DNA of 64,000 nucleotides from Oscillospiraceae bacterium. Lineage in GTDB: Bacteria; Bacillota; Clostridia; Oscillospirales; QAMX01. The stretch spans positions 42,254 through 106,253 of the forward strand of contig SVLQ01000010.1 of NCBI GenBank assembly GCA_015067825.1, written 5' to 3'. This document shows positions 1 through 8,539 of the stretch, piece after piece (the stretch's first letter is position 1; each line of letters opens with the position of its first letter). The position numbers and the translations under genes are program-made. The notes under the pieces were generated by a model. The model did not search any database. It saw only the letters and a program-made list of their open reading frames with translations, and was not told the origin of the DNA.

Positions 1-58
1 CGCCTCCTTTTTCGTCCGTCGTTTTTCTTATTATACTCGCATTGCGGTGCTAAATCAA
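1..58 (-). promoter_or_regulatory. Promoter and ribosome binding site of a leftward gene outside the window
   Basis: Read on the minus strand there is a TTGATT -35 (53-58), a 17-base spacer and a perfect TATAAT -10 (30-35). A strong AAAGGAGG ribosome binding site follows at the very edge (about 1-10). A gene transcribed leftwards must begin just outside base 1, divergent from the infC operon. Its identity cannot be seen. Confidence 0.6.
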
Positions 59-129
59 CGGGATTTTGTAAAATCGGGCGGACGGCGGCACAAATAAATG
101 CGGAAAGAAAATATTTTTTCAAAAAACGC

Positions 130-158
130 TTGACAAAGAGGGGGCGGTGTGGTATACT
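130..158 (+). promoter_or_regulatory. Sigma-A promoter of the infC-rpmI-rplT operon
   Basis: A perfect TTGACA -35 (130-135), 17-base spacer and TATACT -10 (153-158). It lies about 185 bases before the infC start, leaving room for a regulatory leader. Confidence 0.85.
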
Positions 159-164
159 ATTTTA

Positions 165-301
165 GCAATAAAGTAGGTGCTTCCCGCCCTCACCCCCGAG
201 CGATGCGCGACGGTGGTTTATACGGTTCGATCTCCGGTACTTTTTCTGCCGGTGATGCGTTTGTAGGCGGGGCTTTGCGGAAACCCCGCCGTTTTTGTTT
301 T
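165..301 (+). promoter_or_regulatory. Leader of the infC operon with attenuator (probable L20 leader)
   Basis: The transcribed leader ends in an intrinsic-terminator-like hairpin (266-290) plus T-tract directly before infC. In Bacillus and relatives the infC-rpmI-rplT operon is repressed by L20 binding to such a leader, which then terminates transcription. The gene order and the hairpin are seen here. L20 binding is inferred from known Firmicutes operons; the L20-binding fold was not verified. Confidence 0.55.
266..301 (+). terminator. Attenuator terminator upstream of infC
   Basis: A GC-rich 7-bp stem (266-272 with 284-290) with an 11-base loop, followed by a T-rich tract interrupted by single G. 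It sits between the promoter and infC, so it can only act as an attenuator. Confidence 0.75.
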
Positions 302-342
302 GCACCGCGGCGGGACAGGGTATTTTTTTGGAGGTGTTTCCT

Positions 343-861
343 ATCCCGAAAAACGAGCATATGATCAACGCGGAGATCCGCGATCCGTCCGTCCGCCTCA
401 TCGACGAGAACGGAGAACAGAAGGGTGTCGTCACCAATGCGGTCGCGCAGGCTGCGGCGAGAGAAGCCGGCCTCGACCTCGTGAAAATCGCACCGGGTGC
501 TGTGCCGCCTGTCTGTAAGATCATGGACTACGGCAAGTTCAAGTTTGAACAGGCCAAAAAACTGCGTGAAACGCGGAAAAATCAGAACGTCGTCGACGTC
601 AAGGAAGTCAAGCTTTCGGTCGGTATCGGCTCGCACGACTACGATTTCAAGCTCCGCAACGCGCAGAAATTCCTCTCCGACGGCGATAAAGTCAAGGTTT
701 CGATCCGCTTCCGCGGCCGTGAAATGACGCACACCGATCTGGGTGCCGAGCTTCTGAACCGCTTTGCGGCAGACTGCGGCGAAGTCGGCAGCGTGGAAAA
801 ACCGCCGAAGCTCGAAGGCCGCCAGATGAGCCTTGTTATTTCCGCGAAAACCAATAAGTAA
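343..861 (+). CDS. infC: Translation initiation factor IF-3
   Basis: IF-3 binds the 30S subunit, blocks premature 50S joining and proofreads the start codon. The 172-residue product has the N-terminal domain opening with INAEIRDPSVRLIDENG and the C-terminal domain with KEVKLSVGIGSHDYDFKLRN, both family hallmarks. No canonical start fits. The in-frame ATC at 343 lies 8 bases after a GGAGG (330-334), and the protein would begin PKNEHMINAEI, matching other IF-3 N-termini. Rare AUU/AUC/AUA starts are typical of infC and let IF-3 repress its own synthesis. An ATG at 361 is the alternative but lacks a ribosome binding site. First gene of the infC-rpmI-rplT operon. Confidence 0.95.
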   Translation: MPKNEHMINAEIRDPSVRLIDENGEQKGVVTNAVAQAAAREAGLDLVKIAPGAVPPVCKIMDYGKFKFEQAKKLRETRKNQNVVDVKEVKLSVGIGSHDYDFKLRNAQKFLSDGDKVKVSIRFRGREMTHTDLGAELLNRFAADCGEVGSVEKPPKLEGRQMSLVISAKTNK

Positions 862-925
862 CGGCTGACTGCAGCCGCGGCGACAGTCCGCGGATGTTGT
901 TTGACATATGAAAGGAGTCACAATT

Positions 926-1123
926 ATGCCCAAGTTAAAGTCTCGTTCCAGCGCGAAAAAACGTTTTTCGTTCACTAAGACCGGTAAAGTCAAGCGTAAG
1001 CAGGCGCTCAGAAACCACATTCTGACCCACAAGAGCACGAAGAAGAAGAGAGCTCTTCGTAAGCAGGCCTATGCCGCGGAAGTCAACGCGCCCGCCGTCC
1101 ACAAGATGCTTCCCTACGCGTAA
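926..1123 (+). CDS. rpmI: 50S ribosomal protein L35
   Basis: Small basic 65-residue protein of the large ribosomal subunit, opening [14 protein letters not shown] as in other L35 proteins, with the usual run of lysines and arginines in the middle ([11 protein letters not shown]). The ATG at 926 follows an AAAGGAG at 911-917. An in-frame upstream ATG at 908 overlaps the ribosome binding site and would add six residues not found in L35. It lies 64 bases after infC and 44 before rplT. Confidence 0.96.
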   Translation: MPKLKSRSSAKKRFSFTKTGKVKRKQALRNHILTHKSTKKKRALRKQAYAAEVNAPAVHKMLPYA

Positions 1124-1167
1124 GGCCCCGGTTGTACAATTTAGGTTATTGAAAGGATTGAACTGAT

Positions 1168-1521
1168 ATGGCAAGAATTAAGGGCGCGATGATGACCCGT
1201 AAAAGAAGAAACAAGACCCTGAGACTCGCAAAGGGTTACTGGGGTGCAAAATCCAAGCACTTTAAGATGGCGAACCAGGCCGTCATGAAGTCGCTGACCT
1301 ACGCTTATGTTGGCCGCCGCCTCAAGAAGCGTGACTTCCGCAGCCTGTGGATCACCCGTATTTCCGCGGCCTGCAAAGCCAACGACATCAACTACTCCCG
1401 TTTCATCAACGGCCTCAAGAAAGCCAACATCACGCTGAACCGCAAGGTTCTCGCCGATATGGCCCACAACGACGCCGCCGGCTTCGCCGCTCTCGTCGCT
1501 GCTGCTAAGGCTGCTCTGTAA
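1168..1521 (+). CDS. rplT: 50S ribosomal protein L20
   Basis: 117-residue rRNA-binding protein needed for early 50S assembly, and in Firmicutes the autogenous repressor of its own operon. The N-terminus [16 protein letters not shown] and the motif [19 protein letters not shown] are characteristic; the length equals the family norm. GAAAGGA (1150-1156) precedes the ATG. Last gene of the operon, followed by a strong terminator at 1537-1568. Confidence 0.97.
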   Translation: MARIKGAMMTRKRRNKTLRLAKGYWGAKSKHFKMANQAVMKSLTYAYVGRRLKKRDFRSLWITRISAACKANDINYSRFINGLKKANITLNRKVLADMAHNDAAGFAALVAAAKAAL

Positions 1522-1536
1522 ATTCAGACAGAATTG

Positions 1537-1568
1537 CCGCCCCCGGAAAGCTTCCGGGGGCGGTTTTT
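1537..1568 (+). terminator. Terminator of the infC-rpmI-rplT operon
   Basis: Twelve-base-pair GC-rich stem (1537-1548 with 1552-1563), short loop, then TTTTT. It begins 16 bases after the rplT stop codon. Confidence 0.9.
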
Positions 1569-1577
1569 GCTGCGCAG

Positions 1578-1612
1578 AAAAAGCAGGTACTGCCAAAAAG
1601 TACCTGCTTTTT
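1578..1612. terminator. Bidirectional terminator between convergent genes
   Basis: Thirteen-base stem (1578-1590 with 1600-1612) flanked by A5 and T5, so it can act on both strands. On the minus strand it lies 22 bases after the stop of the gene at 1634-4045. Confidence 0.85.
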
Positions 1613-1633
1613 GAATGCATTATTTGCGTAAAA

Positions 1634-4045
1634 TCAGAATTTTCTGCCGCTGTCGTCGAGCAGATCGTAGTAGCGCGCCGTCCAATACGGCATCGTGAAA
1701 AAACTGCCGCAGAAGAGATAGCCGCGGTCATAGATCGCTGCGGTGGCCGCGCCTTCGGCGTCGACGGTAAAGGGCGAGGAATTGCACTTATGCGTGCGGC
1801 GCTCGTCGATGGGGATCACGCGGTTGGCCTGGGGGCGTTCGCCCTCGGCGGCCGGTGGGATCATCACAACGTCGTTGCGCGTGCTGTTGACCACGGGGAA
1901 TCCGCGCAGCCACAGCGGAGTGCGGTTGAGCGTATCGACTGCGGCGGCGAGGTCGACTCCTTCGCTGCCGCGCAGAGCGGCATAGGGGAAGGAATAGAAC
2001 GGCTGTGCTTCGCGGCGCATGTTTTCCCACCACTCGTCCAGTCCATTTTCCAGAATTTTCAAACGTTCCGCATCGGTTTCCAGCTCCAAAAGCGGCCAAA
2101 AGGTAACAATCGCCAATTCTTCGTCGGAATAGTTGATGCCTTTGACGTAGTTGTCGCAGCCGTACTGCTCTCTGCCGCGCTGGGAAAGGCGCGTGCGGTA
2201 GGTCGCAAGCAGTTCGGCGTAGCCCTTGCCCTCGGTCACACCGTCGAACGGCGCGTAGCAGAGCTCGTACGCTTCTTCCACGCGGGCACAAACGGCGGCG
2301 TACTCTTCGCAGCCGCGCAGGAACTGCGACGCCACGCGCAGCATGCACATCCACTCGGCGGCATTCAGCGCGGCGTCGGTATAGGCGTACGACGGGTGGC
2401 GCCACGGCTTGTCCGGGCCGTCCCAGTCGGCGAAGTAATCGACGAACCATTTTCCCCACTGCGTGGAGTGGCCGTGGACGTCGATTAGGCGCAGATCGTT
2501 GTCGAGCAGGTGGGTGATAACGGCGGCGATCGTCGCGCGCGTCAGCGCCAAAAGCTCGCGGTCGTCATCGCTGACGGGATTTTTGAGAAAGTGTTTCCAG
2601 GCAAAGTAGTACATAACGAACGCCGCGATCACTTCTTCCGAGGAGGTATCGGTTTTGAAGATGATGTCGGAATCGTCGCTGGCGGGGTATTTTTCCGGGC
2701 GGTAGGGATCGGGCTTGCGGTAGAGCTCGGCCAGCCGCGCGGGAACTTCGGCCGTTTGCGGCAACGAGAGCACGAACGACTCCGAAACCATGCGGTCGGA
2801 ATCCGTGCCGACGCGCGCCTTGACCGCATCGGAGAGCAGATAGTTTTTGCCCTCGGCGTCGTTTTTGCCCGCACGGATATGGGTCGTATCCTCGACCGTA
2901 CAGAAAGCGCTGCCGTTTTCATCGATGTCGCTTCTGAGCCAGAGACCGTTGGTGGCGATGTGGCCGTTTTCGACGAAAACCTGATCGCGCTTGGAGACGT
3001 AGCCGCGGCAGACCAGCCCGTTGCCGAAGCGGTGGACGTGGCTTTGGAGCAGCACGTTTTCGAGCACGCGCATAAATTTCGCTTTGGCATCGCGCGCACC
3101 GAGCTGATCGCCCTCGGCGGCCATCACCGAATAGCGTTGGGCATCGCCGATGGCGGTAAAGACCGACCAAAGCGCATCGTTGTTGGTAGAGTAGCGGAAC
3201 GTAGGTTCGACCGTTTCGTTGCCGCAGTTTTCGGCGGTGTAGTGCGTATCACAGAGCGAGCCGCGCACGGAGTGCAGCTCCCAGGTCAGGCGGTCATACC
3301 AATCGGCCTTTTCGCGCAGACGTTTGCGGAACCGGCGCACGTGCACGTAGCCGAGCTCGTTTTCGATCCAGATCCCGTCTTCGCCGTCGGAGGCAACGGC
3401 CGAAACCGTCGGTGACGCGCCGAAAAGGTAGCGGCCGCCGTGGTAGAGCTCCACGCGGCGGCGGTCGTAGGTTGCCTCGGCGGAAAGCTGCATCACGCCG
3501 TCGGCCAGCGCAACGTAGCGCACCGAACGGTCGCCGCAGACGGCCTTAACGTTACCGATGGCTTCGATCAGACCCTCGCTGCGGAAGGTTTTCGAGCGTT
3601 CCAGTGCCTCCACAACCCCCTTGGGGAGCTCGGCAGGCTTGGGATAATACTGCGGGGATTTTTGCAGTGCGGACGTGCGCATTTCCACAGGGCGCACCAT
3701 CGGTACGCTGAAGCGGAATACCGCCTCGTCGGTGGCGGCAAACATATGGTTTTTCTCCAGGAAAAGTGCGCGCACAGGCCGATCGCCGGCCAGAGCGGAG
3801 ACCGATTCAACCAAGTTGCCCATCAGACTGCAGCGGCTGAGCAAGCCGGTCTGCGGGTCGGCGAACCAAAGCGTGCCGTCGCCGGCGAGCGCCGAGCAGG
3901 TGATCCGGCCCAGCGGCAGTGCCGACGGAGCCATCGTCAGGCGCTCGTCGATCGGTTCGCACGACGTCAGGATCATGCGGCGATACAGCCGCAATTGTTC
4001 CGGAATGACCGGGTCTTCCCAGTCAAGGCGGTAAGATTGCTGCAT
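1634..4045 (-). CDS. Large unknown protein: propeller-like N-terminus, helical C-terminal domain
   Basis: 803 residues, not confidently assigned to a family. The N-terminal third has repeats such as ALAGDGTLWFADPQTGLLSR and VASDGEDGIWIENELGYV, which resemble blades of the regulator-type beta-propeller. The middle and C-terminal parts are rich in aromatic helices (DWDGPDKPWRHPSYAYT, AALNAAEWMCMLRVASQFL), reminiscent of alpha/alpha-toroid glycan-active domains. No signal peptide or membrane segment is visible, so it is probably cytoplasmic. The ATG follows GAGG with 7 bases spacing. Transcribed alone. A role in carbohydrate metabolism is only inferred from fold impressions and from similar neighbours. 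Confidence 0.75.
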   Translation of the reverse strand: MQQSYRLDWEDPVIPEQLRLYRRMILTSCEPIDERLTMAPSALPLGRITCSALAGDGTLWFADPQTGLLSRCSLMGNLVESVSALAGDRPVRALFLEKNHMFAATDEAVFRFSVPMVRPVEMRTSALQKSPQYYPKPAELPKGVVEALERSKTFRSEGLIEAIGNVKAVCGDRSVRYVALADGVMQLSAEATYDRRRVELYHGGRYLFGASPTVSAVASDGEDGIWIENELGYVHVRRFRKRLREKADWYDRLTWELHSVRGSLCDTHYTAENCGNETVEPTFRYSTNNDALWSVFTAIGDAQRYSVMAAEGDQLGARDAKAKFMRVLENVLLQSHVHRFGNGLVCRGYVSKRDQVFVENGHIATNGLWLRSDIDENGSAFCTVEDTTHIRAGKNDAEGKNYLLSDAVKARVGTDSDRMVSESFVLSLPQTAEVPARLAELYRKPDPYRPEKYPASDDSDIIFKTDTSSEEVIAAFVMYYFAWKHFLKNPVSDDDRELLALTRATIAAVITHLLDNDLRLIDVHGHSTQWGKWFVDYFADWDGPDKPWRHPSYAYTDAALNAAEWMCMLRVASQFLRGCEEYAAVCARVEEAYELCYAPFDGVTEGKGYAELLATYRTRLSQRGREQYGCDNYVKGINYSDEELAIVTFWPLLELETDAERLKILENGLDEWWENMRREAQPFYSFPYAALRGSEGVDLAAAVDTLNRTPLWLRGFPVVNSTRNDVVMIPPAAEGERPQANRVIPIDERRTHKCNSSPFTVDAEGAATAAIYDRGYLFCGSFFTMPYWTARYYDLLDDSGRKF

Positions 4046-4178
4046 AGAATTGCCTCATTTCTTGCATGTTTGTGCATATGTATTTCAAAAACCGTCCAAT
4101 TGCAGACAGATCGGCATTCGGAGGGGGAGAACGCCGAGGGGAGGTGGGAGGAGTCTGCGCTTGGGTGGTGTTTTTGCA

Positions 4179-4964
4179 TCAGTCGGCCACGAAGGTGCAG
4201 AGGAACGGGAAATGGTCGGAGGGGAACTGACCGCCGCGCTTGGTGGCCAGAACTTCGGCGATCAGCGGACGCAGCGCGCCCTTGCTGTAGAAAATATGGT
4301 CGATCGGGCCATGGCGGACGACCGGTGCCTCGACGCGGAAACCGTGGTAGGTGTCGTAGTCGGTCGATTCGTCGGCGTTCAGACGAGCATCGTAGAAGGG
4401 CGGCTGATTCATCACGGCAAAGGCCTCGCTCGTGGGCGTGACGTTGTAGTCGCCGGCAATGAAGCACTGGCGCGTTTCGACTTCGGGGAGGAAGATCTTC
4501 CGGACGAGCGCGGCGCCGTTTTTCTGCGCGAGGCGGGCAACGTGGTCGAGATGGAGCGAGCCGACGGCGATCTCGCCGCTGCCGTCGTTGCATTTGAGGA
4601 TCGCTTTGGCACAGACGCGCTTGTTGACTTCGCCGTCCCAACCGATCGACGGCACGTCGGGCGTTTCGCTCAGCCACCAGGTATGGCCGGAAATGAAGGT
4701 AAAGAGCGCCGTTTTATAGAAGATTGCAGAATGCTCGCCTTCGCGGACACCGTCGTCGCGGCCGACGCCGTAGTAGGCATATTCCGGCAGATGCTCGGAC
4801 AGATAATCCATCTGTTCGGCGTAGGCTTCCTGCACGCAGAAGATGTCGGGGTTGCGGGCAGCGATCTGGGCTGCGAGATGCGCTTTGCGGTTGTCCCAGC
4901 AGTGGAGACCGGTGTCGCCGTATTGGTTGCGGATGTTGTAGTTCATCATGCGAAACAGTTTCAT
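4179..4964 (-). CDS. Endonuclease/exonuclease/phosphatase family protein
   Basis: 261-residue protein of the metal-dependent phosphodiesterase fold shared by exonuclease III, DNase I and inositol phosphatases. Motifs in order: MNYNIR near the N-terminus (Asn ligand), CVQEAY (metal-binding Glu), GSLHLDH, FIAGDYNV (Asp and Asn of the active site), GPIDHIF and the C-terminal SDHFPFL carrying the catalytic His. No signal peptide, so it acts in the cytoplasm. Start ATG is preceded by AAAGGATGG. The substrate cannot be told; sequence style resembles the short stand-alone phosphodiesterases rather than DNA-repair ExoIII. It follows holA after a cluster of hairpins. Confidence 0.88.
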   Translation of the reverse strand: MKLFRMMNYNIRNQYGDTGLHCWDNRKAHLAAQIAARNPDIFCVQEAYAEQMDYLSEHLPEYAYYGVGRDDGVREGEHSAIFYKTALFTFISGHTWWLSETPDVPSIGWDGEVNKRVCAKAILKCNDGSGEIAVGSLHLDHVARLAQKNGAALVRKIFLPEVETRQCFIAGDYNVTPTSEAFAVMNQPPFYDARLNADESTDYDTYHGFRVEAPVVRHGPIDHIFYSKGALRPLIAEVLATKRGGQFPSDHFPFLCTFVAD

Positions 4965-4986
4965 GGTGTGCCATCCTTTCTTAAAA

Positions 4987-5129
4987 CGGTTACAAAACTA
5001 CGTTTTGCAACCGAAATCTCATCCAATCCGTTTTTTCGGCGGCTTTGCTGCCGAAAAAACTCCACTAAGACGGTCGCAAGACCGTCCACGCGCCGCAGCG
5101 AATCCGATCGAAAACTTTGTTTTCGATCG
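4987..5129. repeat. Cluster of four consecutive hairpins
   Basis: Four separate inverted repeats fill the 170-base gap between two minus-strand genes: 4987-5013 (5+6 bp with one mismatch), 5030-5060 (11-bp stem), 5069-5086 (7-bp stem closed by a GCAA tetraloop) and 5105-5129 (11-bp stem, TTT loop). Several are flanked by A or T runs and could terminate transcription after holA. The row of four is unusual and may be a repetitive intergenic element or an mRNA stabiliser. Confidence 0.7.
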
Positions 5130-5134
5130 ATTTT

Positions 5135-6172
5135 CTATATGCACAGCTCGTAGATCAGCGTTTCCAGAACGGTCTGGCGATTGGCGTTGTTGCCAAACAT
5201 CGCTTTTTCCGCATCGAAGCAGAGGATCGCCGCGCGCCGCAGCGATTCCGGGCGGAATCGGCGGGACTGCGCCATGACCTTGGAAGCGGCGTAGGCGCTG
5301 GGGATGCGCGCCATCTGCATGAATTCGGCCGTGGAAAGATGCTTGGTTTCGGCGAGCGAGGCGGCGTAAAGCTGGCGCATCGCCCGGCCGATCGCCTGGA
5401 CGGCGGCAGTTTCGTCGTTGCCCTGCTTCAGATAACGGTCGAGACGGGTGACGGCTGTGCCGATGCTTTTTTGGGCAAGCGCATCGGTGATCTGGTAGAC
5501 GATCGCCTCACCGACGGGCATGGCGATCGCGTCGATATCTTCGGTACGGATCTGCGGGCCTTTGGTATAGGACGCGACCTTCAAAAGCTCCGGCAGCGTC
5601 GCGCTCATCAGATCGCCGCATTGGTCGAGCAGATATCCGGCTTCACGGTCGCCGCAGCTTTTGCCGCAGGCTTCAAAGCGGCGAATGACCCACCGCACCA
5701 AGTCGGCGCGGCTCTGGTGCGCAAACTCCACGCGCTGGGCGTGCTCGTTGACGAGCGCTTCGATCTTTTTGTTTTTGCGTCCGCTCGCGCCCGGCGGCGT
5801 ATCGCCGTAGGCGACGATCAGGCACACCGTCGGCGAGAGGTCGGCGAGGATCGGCTCGATCTCGGCGGCCATTTTGGCGTCGGCGGTGGTGATATCGTAG
5901 TCGCGGACCAGTACGAGCTTGCGCTCGGCAAACAGCGGAAAGCTCTCGAGCTCCTCCGCAAGCGCCTTGGGCGTGCAGGCTTTGCCCACGAGTGTGCAGA
6001 AGTTGCTTTCGTCTTCGTCGACGATCAAGCGCTTGATCTGGCCGATATAATGCTCGCGCAGGTAGGCTTCTTCGCCGTAGAAGAGGTAAAAACGGTTGAC
6101 GATACCTTGAGCGAGCTCTTTTTTTAGGCGCGAAAGGCTCGCCGCGCTGCCTTTATCCTGTTTTGCTGCCAA
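5135..6172 (-). CDS. holA: DNA polymerase III subunit delta
   Basis: 345-residue delta subunit of the clamp loader, which opens the beta clamp. The N-terminal segment YLFYGEEAYLREHYIGQIK is the typical HolA opening with its degenerate nucleotide-binding fold. AQGIVNRFYLF precedes it, and the C-terminal region has the collar-helix pattern (LDRYLKQGNDETAAVQAIGRAMRQLY). The start used is a TTG at 6172, the first in-frame start behind a purine-rich AAGGGGG stretch; an exact start is uncertain. It lies 18 bases after comEC on the same strand, a conserved comEC-holA arrangement in Firmicutes. The gene rpsT, often next, is absent here. Confidence 0.93.
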   Translation of the reverse strand: MAAKQDKGSAASLSRLKKELAQGIVNRFYLFYGEEAYLREHYIGQIKRLIVDEDESNFCTLVGKACTPKALAEELESFPLFAERKLVLVRDYDITTADAKMAAEIEPILADLSPTVCLIVAYGDTPPGASGRKNKKIEALVNEHAQRVEFAHQSRADLVRWVIRRFEACGKSCGDREAGYLLDQCGDLMSATLPELLKVASYTKGPQIRTEDIDAIAMPVGEAIVYQITDALAQKSIGTAVTRLDRYLKQGNDETAAVQAIGRAMRQLYAASLAETKHLSTAEFMQMARIPSAYAASKVMAQSRRFRPESLRRAAILCFDAEKAMFGNNANRQTVLETLIYELCI

Positions 6173-6190
6173 GCCCTTTGCCCCCTTTTT

Positions 6191-8404
6191 TCAGTCGTTT
6201 TCCAGCCGCAGACGGATCGTCCCTTCGGCGGCGGTATTGCGCGCGCCGACAAATGTTTCGTCGGCTTTGTTCGAACATATTATAACATATTCCGCCTGCA
6301 TTTTCACTAACATTTCTTCCTGTAACGGAAATTTAATCGCGTGCCCCGCGCTGACGACGGCATCGGCTGTTCCGATCCGCGCATCCTCTGCAAGCGCGGC
6401 CAATGCGCGTTCACTGTGATCGCCGAACACAACGACTTCGCCGTAGGCCGAGCGCACGCAAACCGCTGCCGAAGCATCAGCCGGACGATCGGCGGGCAAA
6501 TATATCGCAGCCGAGAGCGTTCCGACCGTAAATTCTGCACCGTCGGCAAGCGTGTGCAGCTCGATTCCGGCATTCTCTGCGCGCAGGCAAAGCTCCTCTG
6601 TAAGCAACTGGTCGCCGTTTGCAGGCGCGAACGCGATTTCGCGAATGATCGGCAGCACCTCGGCGATCCCGTTGGCGTGGTGAGGCTTATTTGTCGAGAC
6701 GATGAGCAGGTCGATGTCGCGGATGTTGCGCGCCTTTAAGTGCTCGGCGAGAACTTCGCCGGAGCTCCCGCGGGTGGAGCCGCAGTCGACGACGATCGTA
6801 TCTTCGCCGCAGGTGATGACGATGCAGCGTCCGTAGCCGACGTCGAGGGCGGCGATCTCCATCGCACTTGCCGCATAGCGGTGCATGGCAAACAGAGCAG
6901 CCTGCAGGCTGATGGTTGCCAACAGGATGGCGGCCATCGCTGTGCGCAGCCGCGGCCGCAAGAGCAGCCATACCGTCAGCCCACACAACAACAGGATCCA
7001 TACCCGCACGAAGATACTCTCTGTTCCCAGCGAGGCAAAGGGGATTGCCGCAGATATGCGGATTGCGGCTTCCAGCAGGCCGGAAATCCAAACAACCGGT
7101 GCGGCCAACAGCGAAGCGAGCGGCATCCAAACAAAGGCCGTGCCCAAAGCCAGCCATCCGAACAAAAACAGCAGCTCAATGACCCACAAAACGACCAGAT
7201 TGGTCAAGATCGAAATGAGCGAAATGCTGCCGAAATAAAAGGCAACCAGCGGCATGGTGAAGACCTGTGCCGAGAGCGTCAGCGCGAGGGCCGTTACGAG
7301 CCCGGAAATCGGCTTGGCCAGCCAGCGCGGCCAAGCCTTTGTGCGGGAAGAAATACAGCGAATCAAGCGCTGGGCGAACAGCAGAATGCCTAAAACCGAT
7401 GCAAACGAGAGCTGCAGACCGATATCGGCGACTGCGTAGGGATTTTGAAGCAGCAGAACGGCCAACGCTAAACCAAGCGATGTCAGACCGTCGCTTTTGC
7501 GGCCGAAAACCGCAGCCGAAAAGAAAAGGATCTGCACGAGCATTGCGCGGACGATCGATGCGGTAAAACCCGTCACCGCCGCAAACGCCAGCGAAATGAT
7601 CGACGCGATCACAAAGTTGCGCCGCCGACCGTGCGAAAAAAGCAGCAGAATCGCGGTAAAAAAGGTCAGATGTGTGCCGGAAACGGCAAAAATATGGGAA
7701 ACGCCGGTGTCGGCGACGGCGTCGCTGAATGCTTCGTCGAATTCCGTGCGGTCGCCGAGTAGGAGTGCGCGCATCGTCGGTGCGGCCTCGCCGAAGACGG
7801 TATCGATCGTTTCCAGCATCGTGCGGCGTACGCGTTGCGGCAGATTTTTGAGTGTTTTCTCTCCGACGGCGTCCCATTCGAGCGATTCCGGCGTCCCGCT
7901 GAGGAAAATCCCCTTGACCGTTTGGTAAGTGCCGTAGGCAGGATCGTTGCGCGTGGCGGAAAATGCAATGTCGCCGTGCAGCCGGTCGCCCACATCGACC
8001 AAAGCGGCGATCTCGCCGTAGCACCAAATCGATGCCCGCGTACCGCTGCCGTCGAGGATCTCGACCGTCACGCGCGCACTGTTTTGGTAGCGCTCGGGAA
8101 GCTCGGTGACCAACAGGGAAAATGGCCGTACCTCGCCGGTATAGCGCGTTTCGATCTCGCAAATGCGCACGTCGGCACGCCAAAAGACCGCCGCCATCAG
8201 CACCAAGCCCGAGGCAAACGCCAAAAGCGATGCGGCGATCCTGCGCAGGCGGCCGCGTGCAAATATGATGGGGAAGAGCGCGGCGAACATACAGCCGAGG
8301 CCGCCGATCAGCAACGGAACTGCCCATTCCGCGCGGCCATAGACCAGCGCGAGTGCGGCGGCGAGTATTCCGAACGCGGCGGTGAAAAGCGGTCGAATCG
8401 GCAC
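6191..8404 (-). CDS. comEC: ComEC/Rec2-family DNA uptake channel with degenerate metallo-hydrolase domain
   Basis: 737-residue integral membrane protein of the DNA-uptake channel family. It has N-terminal hydrophobic helices, an OB-like soluble loop (about 80-200), the competence membrane domain with VSHIFAVSGTHLTFF, many further helices and a C-terminal metallo-beta-lactamase-like domain. GTG at 8404 is chosen because AAAGGAG lies 7 bases upstream; the longer frame has no ribosome binding site. In the C-terminal domain the usual THxHxDHxGG metal motif is replaced by STNKPHHANGIA and DVGQGD by DVGYGR, so metal-dependent nuclease activity is doubtful. Upstream of holA in one operon. Whether the cell is competent cannot be told. 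Confidence 0.9.
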   Translation of the reverse strand: MPIRPLFTAAFGILAAALALVYGRAEWAVPLLIGGLGCMFAALFPIIFARGRLRRIAASLLAFASGLVLMAAVFWRADVRICEIETRYTGEVRPFSLLVTELPERYQNSARVTVEILDGSGTRASIWCYGEIAALVDVGDRLHGDIAFSATRNDPAYGTYQTVKGIFLSGTPESLEWDAVGEKTLKNLPQRVRRTMLETIDTVFGEAAPTMRALLLGDRTEFDEAFSDAVADTGVSHIFAVSGTHLTFFTAILLLFSHGRRRNFVIASIISLAFAAVTGFTASIVRAMLVQILFFSAAVFGRKSDGLTSLGLALAVLLLQNPYAVADIGLQLSFASVLGILLFAQRLIRCISSRTKAWPRWLAKPISGLVTALALTLSAQVFTMPLVAFYFGSISLISILTNLVVLWVIELLFLFGWLALGTAFVWMPLASLLAAPVVWISGLLEAAIRISAAIPFASLGTESIFVRVWILLLCGLTVWLLLRPRLRTAMAAILLATISLQAALFAMHRYAASAMEIAALDVGYGRCIVITCGEDTIVVDCGSTRGSSGEVLAEHLKARNIRDIDLLIVSTNKPHHANGIAEVLPIIREIAFAPANGDQLLTEELCLRAENAGIELHTLADGAEFTVGTLSAAIYLPADRPADASAAVCVRSAYGEVVVFGDHSERALAALAEDARIGTADAVVSAGHAIKFPLQEEMLVKMQAEYVIICSNKADETFVGARNTAAEGTIRLRLEND

Positions 8405-8463
8405 GGGCAGTCTCCTTTCCTGTGATTTTTGGTGGAAAAATTTGTTGTTTTCGCCGTCAACTA

Positions 8464-8492
8464 TTGATAGATCGTGTCGAATATGGTACAAT
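8464..8492 (+). promoter_or_regulatory. Promoter of the gene at 8540
   Basis: TTGATA -35 (8464-8469), 17-base spacer, extended TGG plus TACAAT -10 (8487-8492). Located 48 bases before the ATG at 8540 and divergent from comEC. Confidence 0.7.
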
Positions 8493-8539
8493 AAACGATA
8501 GAGGATTTTTTCGGATGATCGGAGTGCGAGTGGGTAAGT

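Noticed and set aside
2510..3415. Several 200-330 residue plus-strand frames inside the gene at 1634-4045
   Set aside because: They lack ribosome binding sites, and the minus-strand frame is continuous over 803 codons with plausible domain structure.
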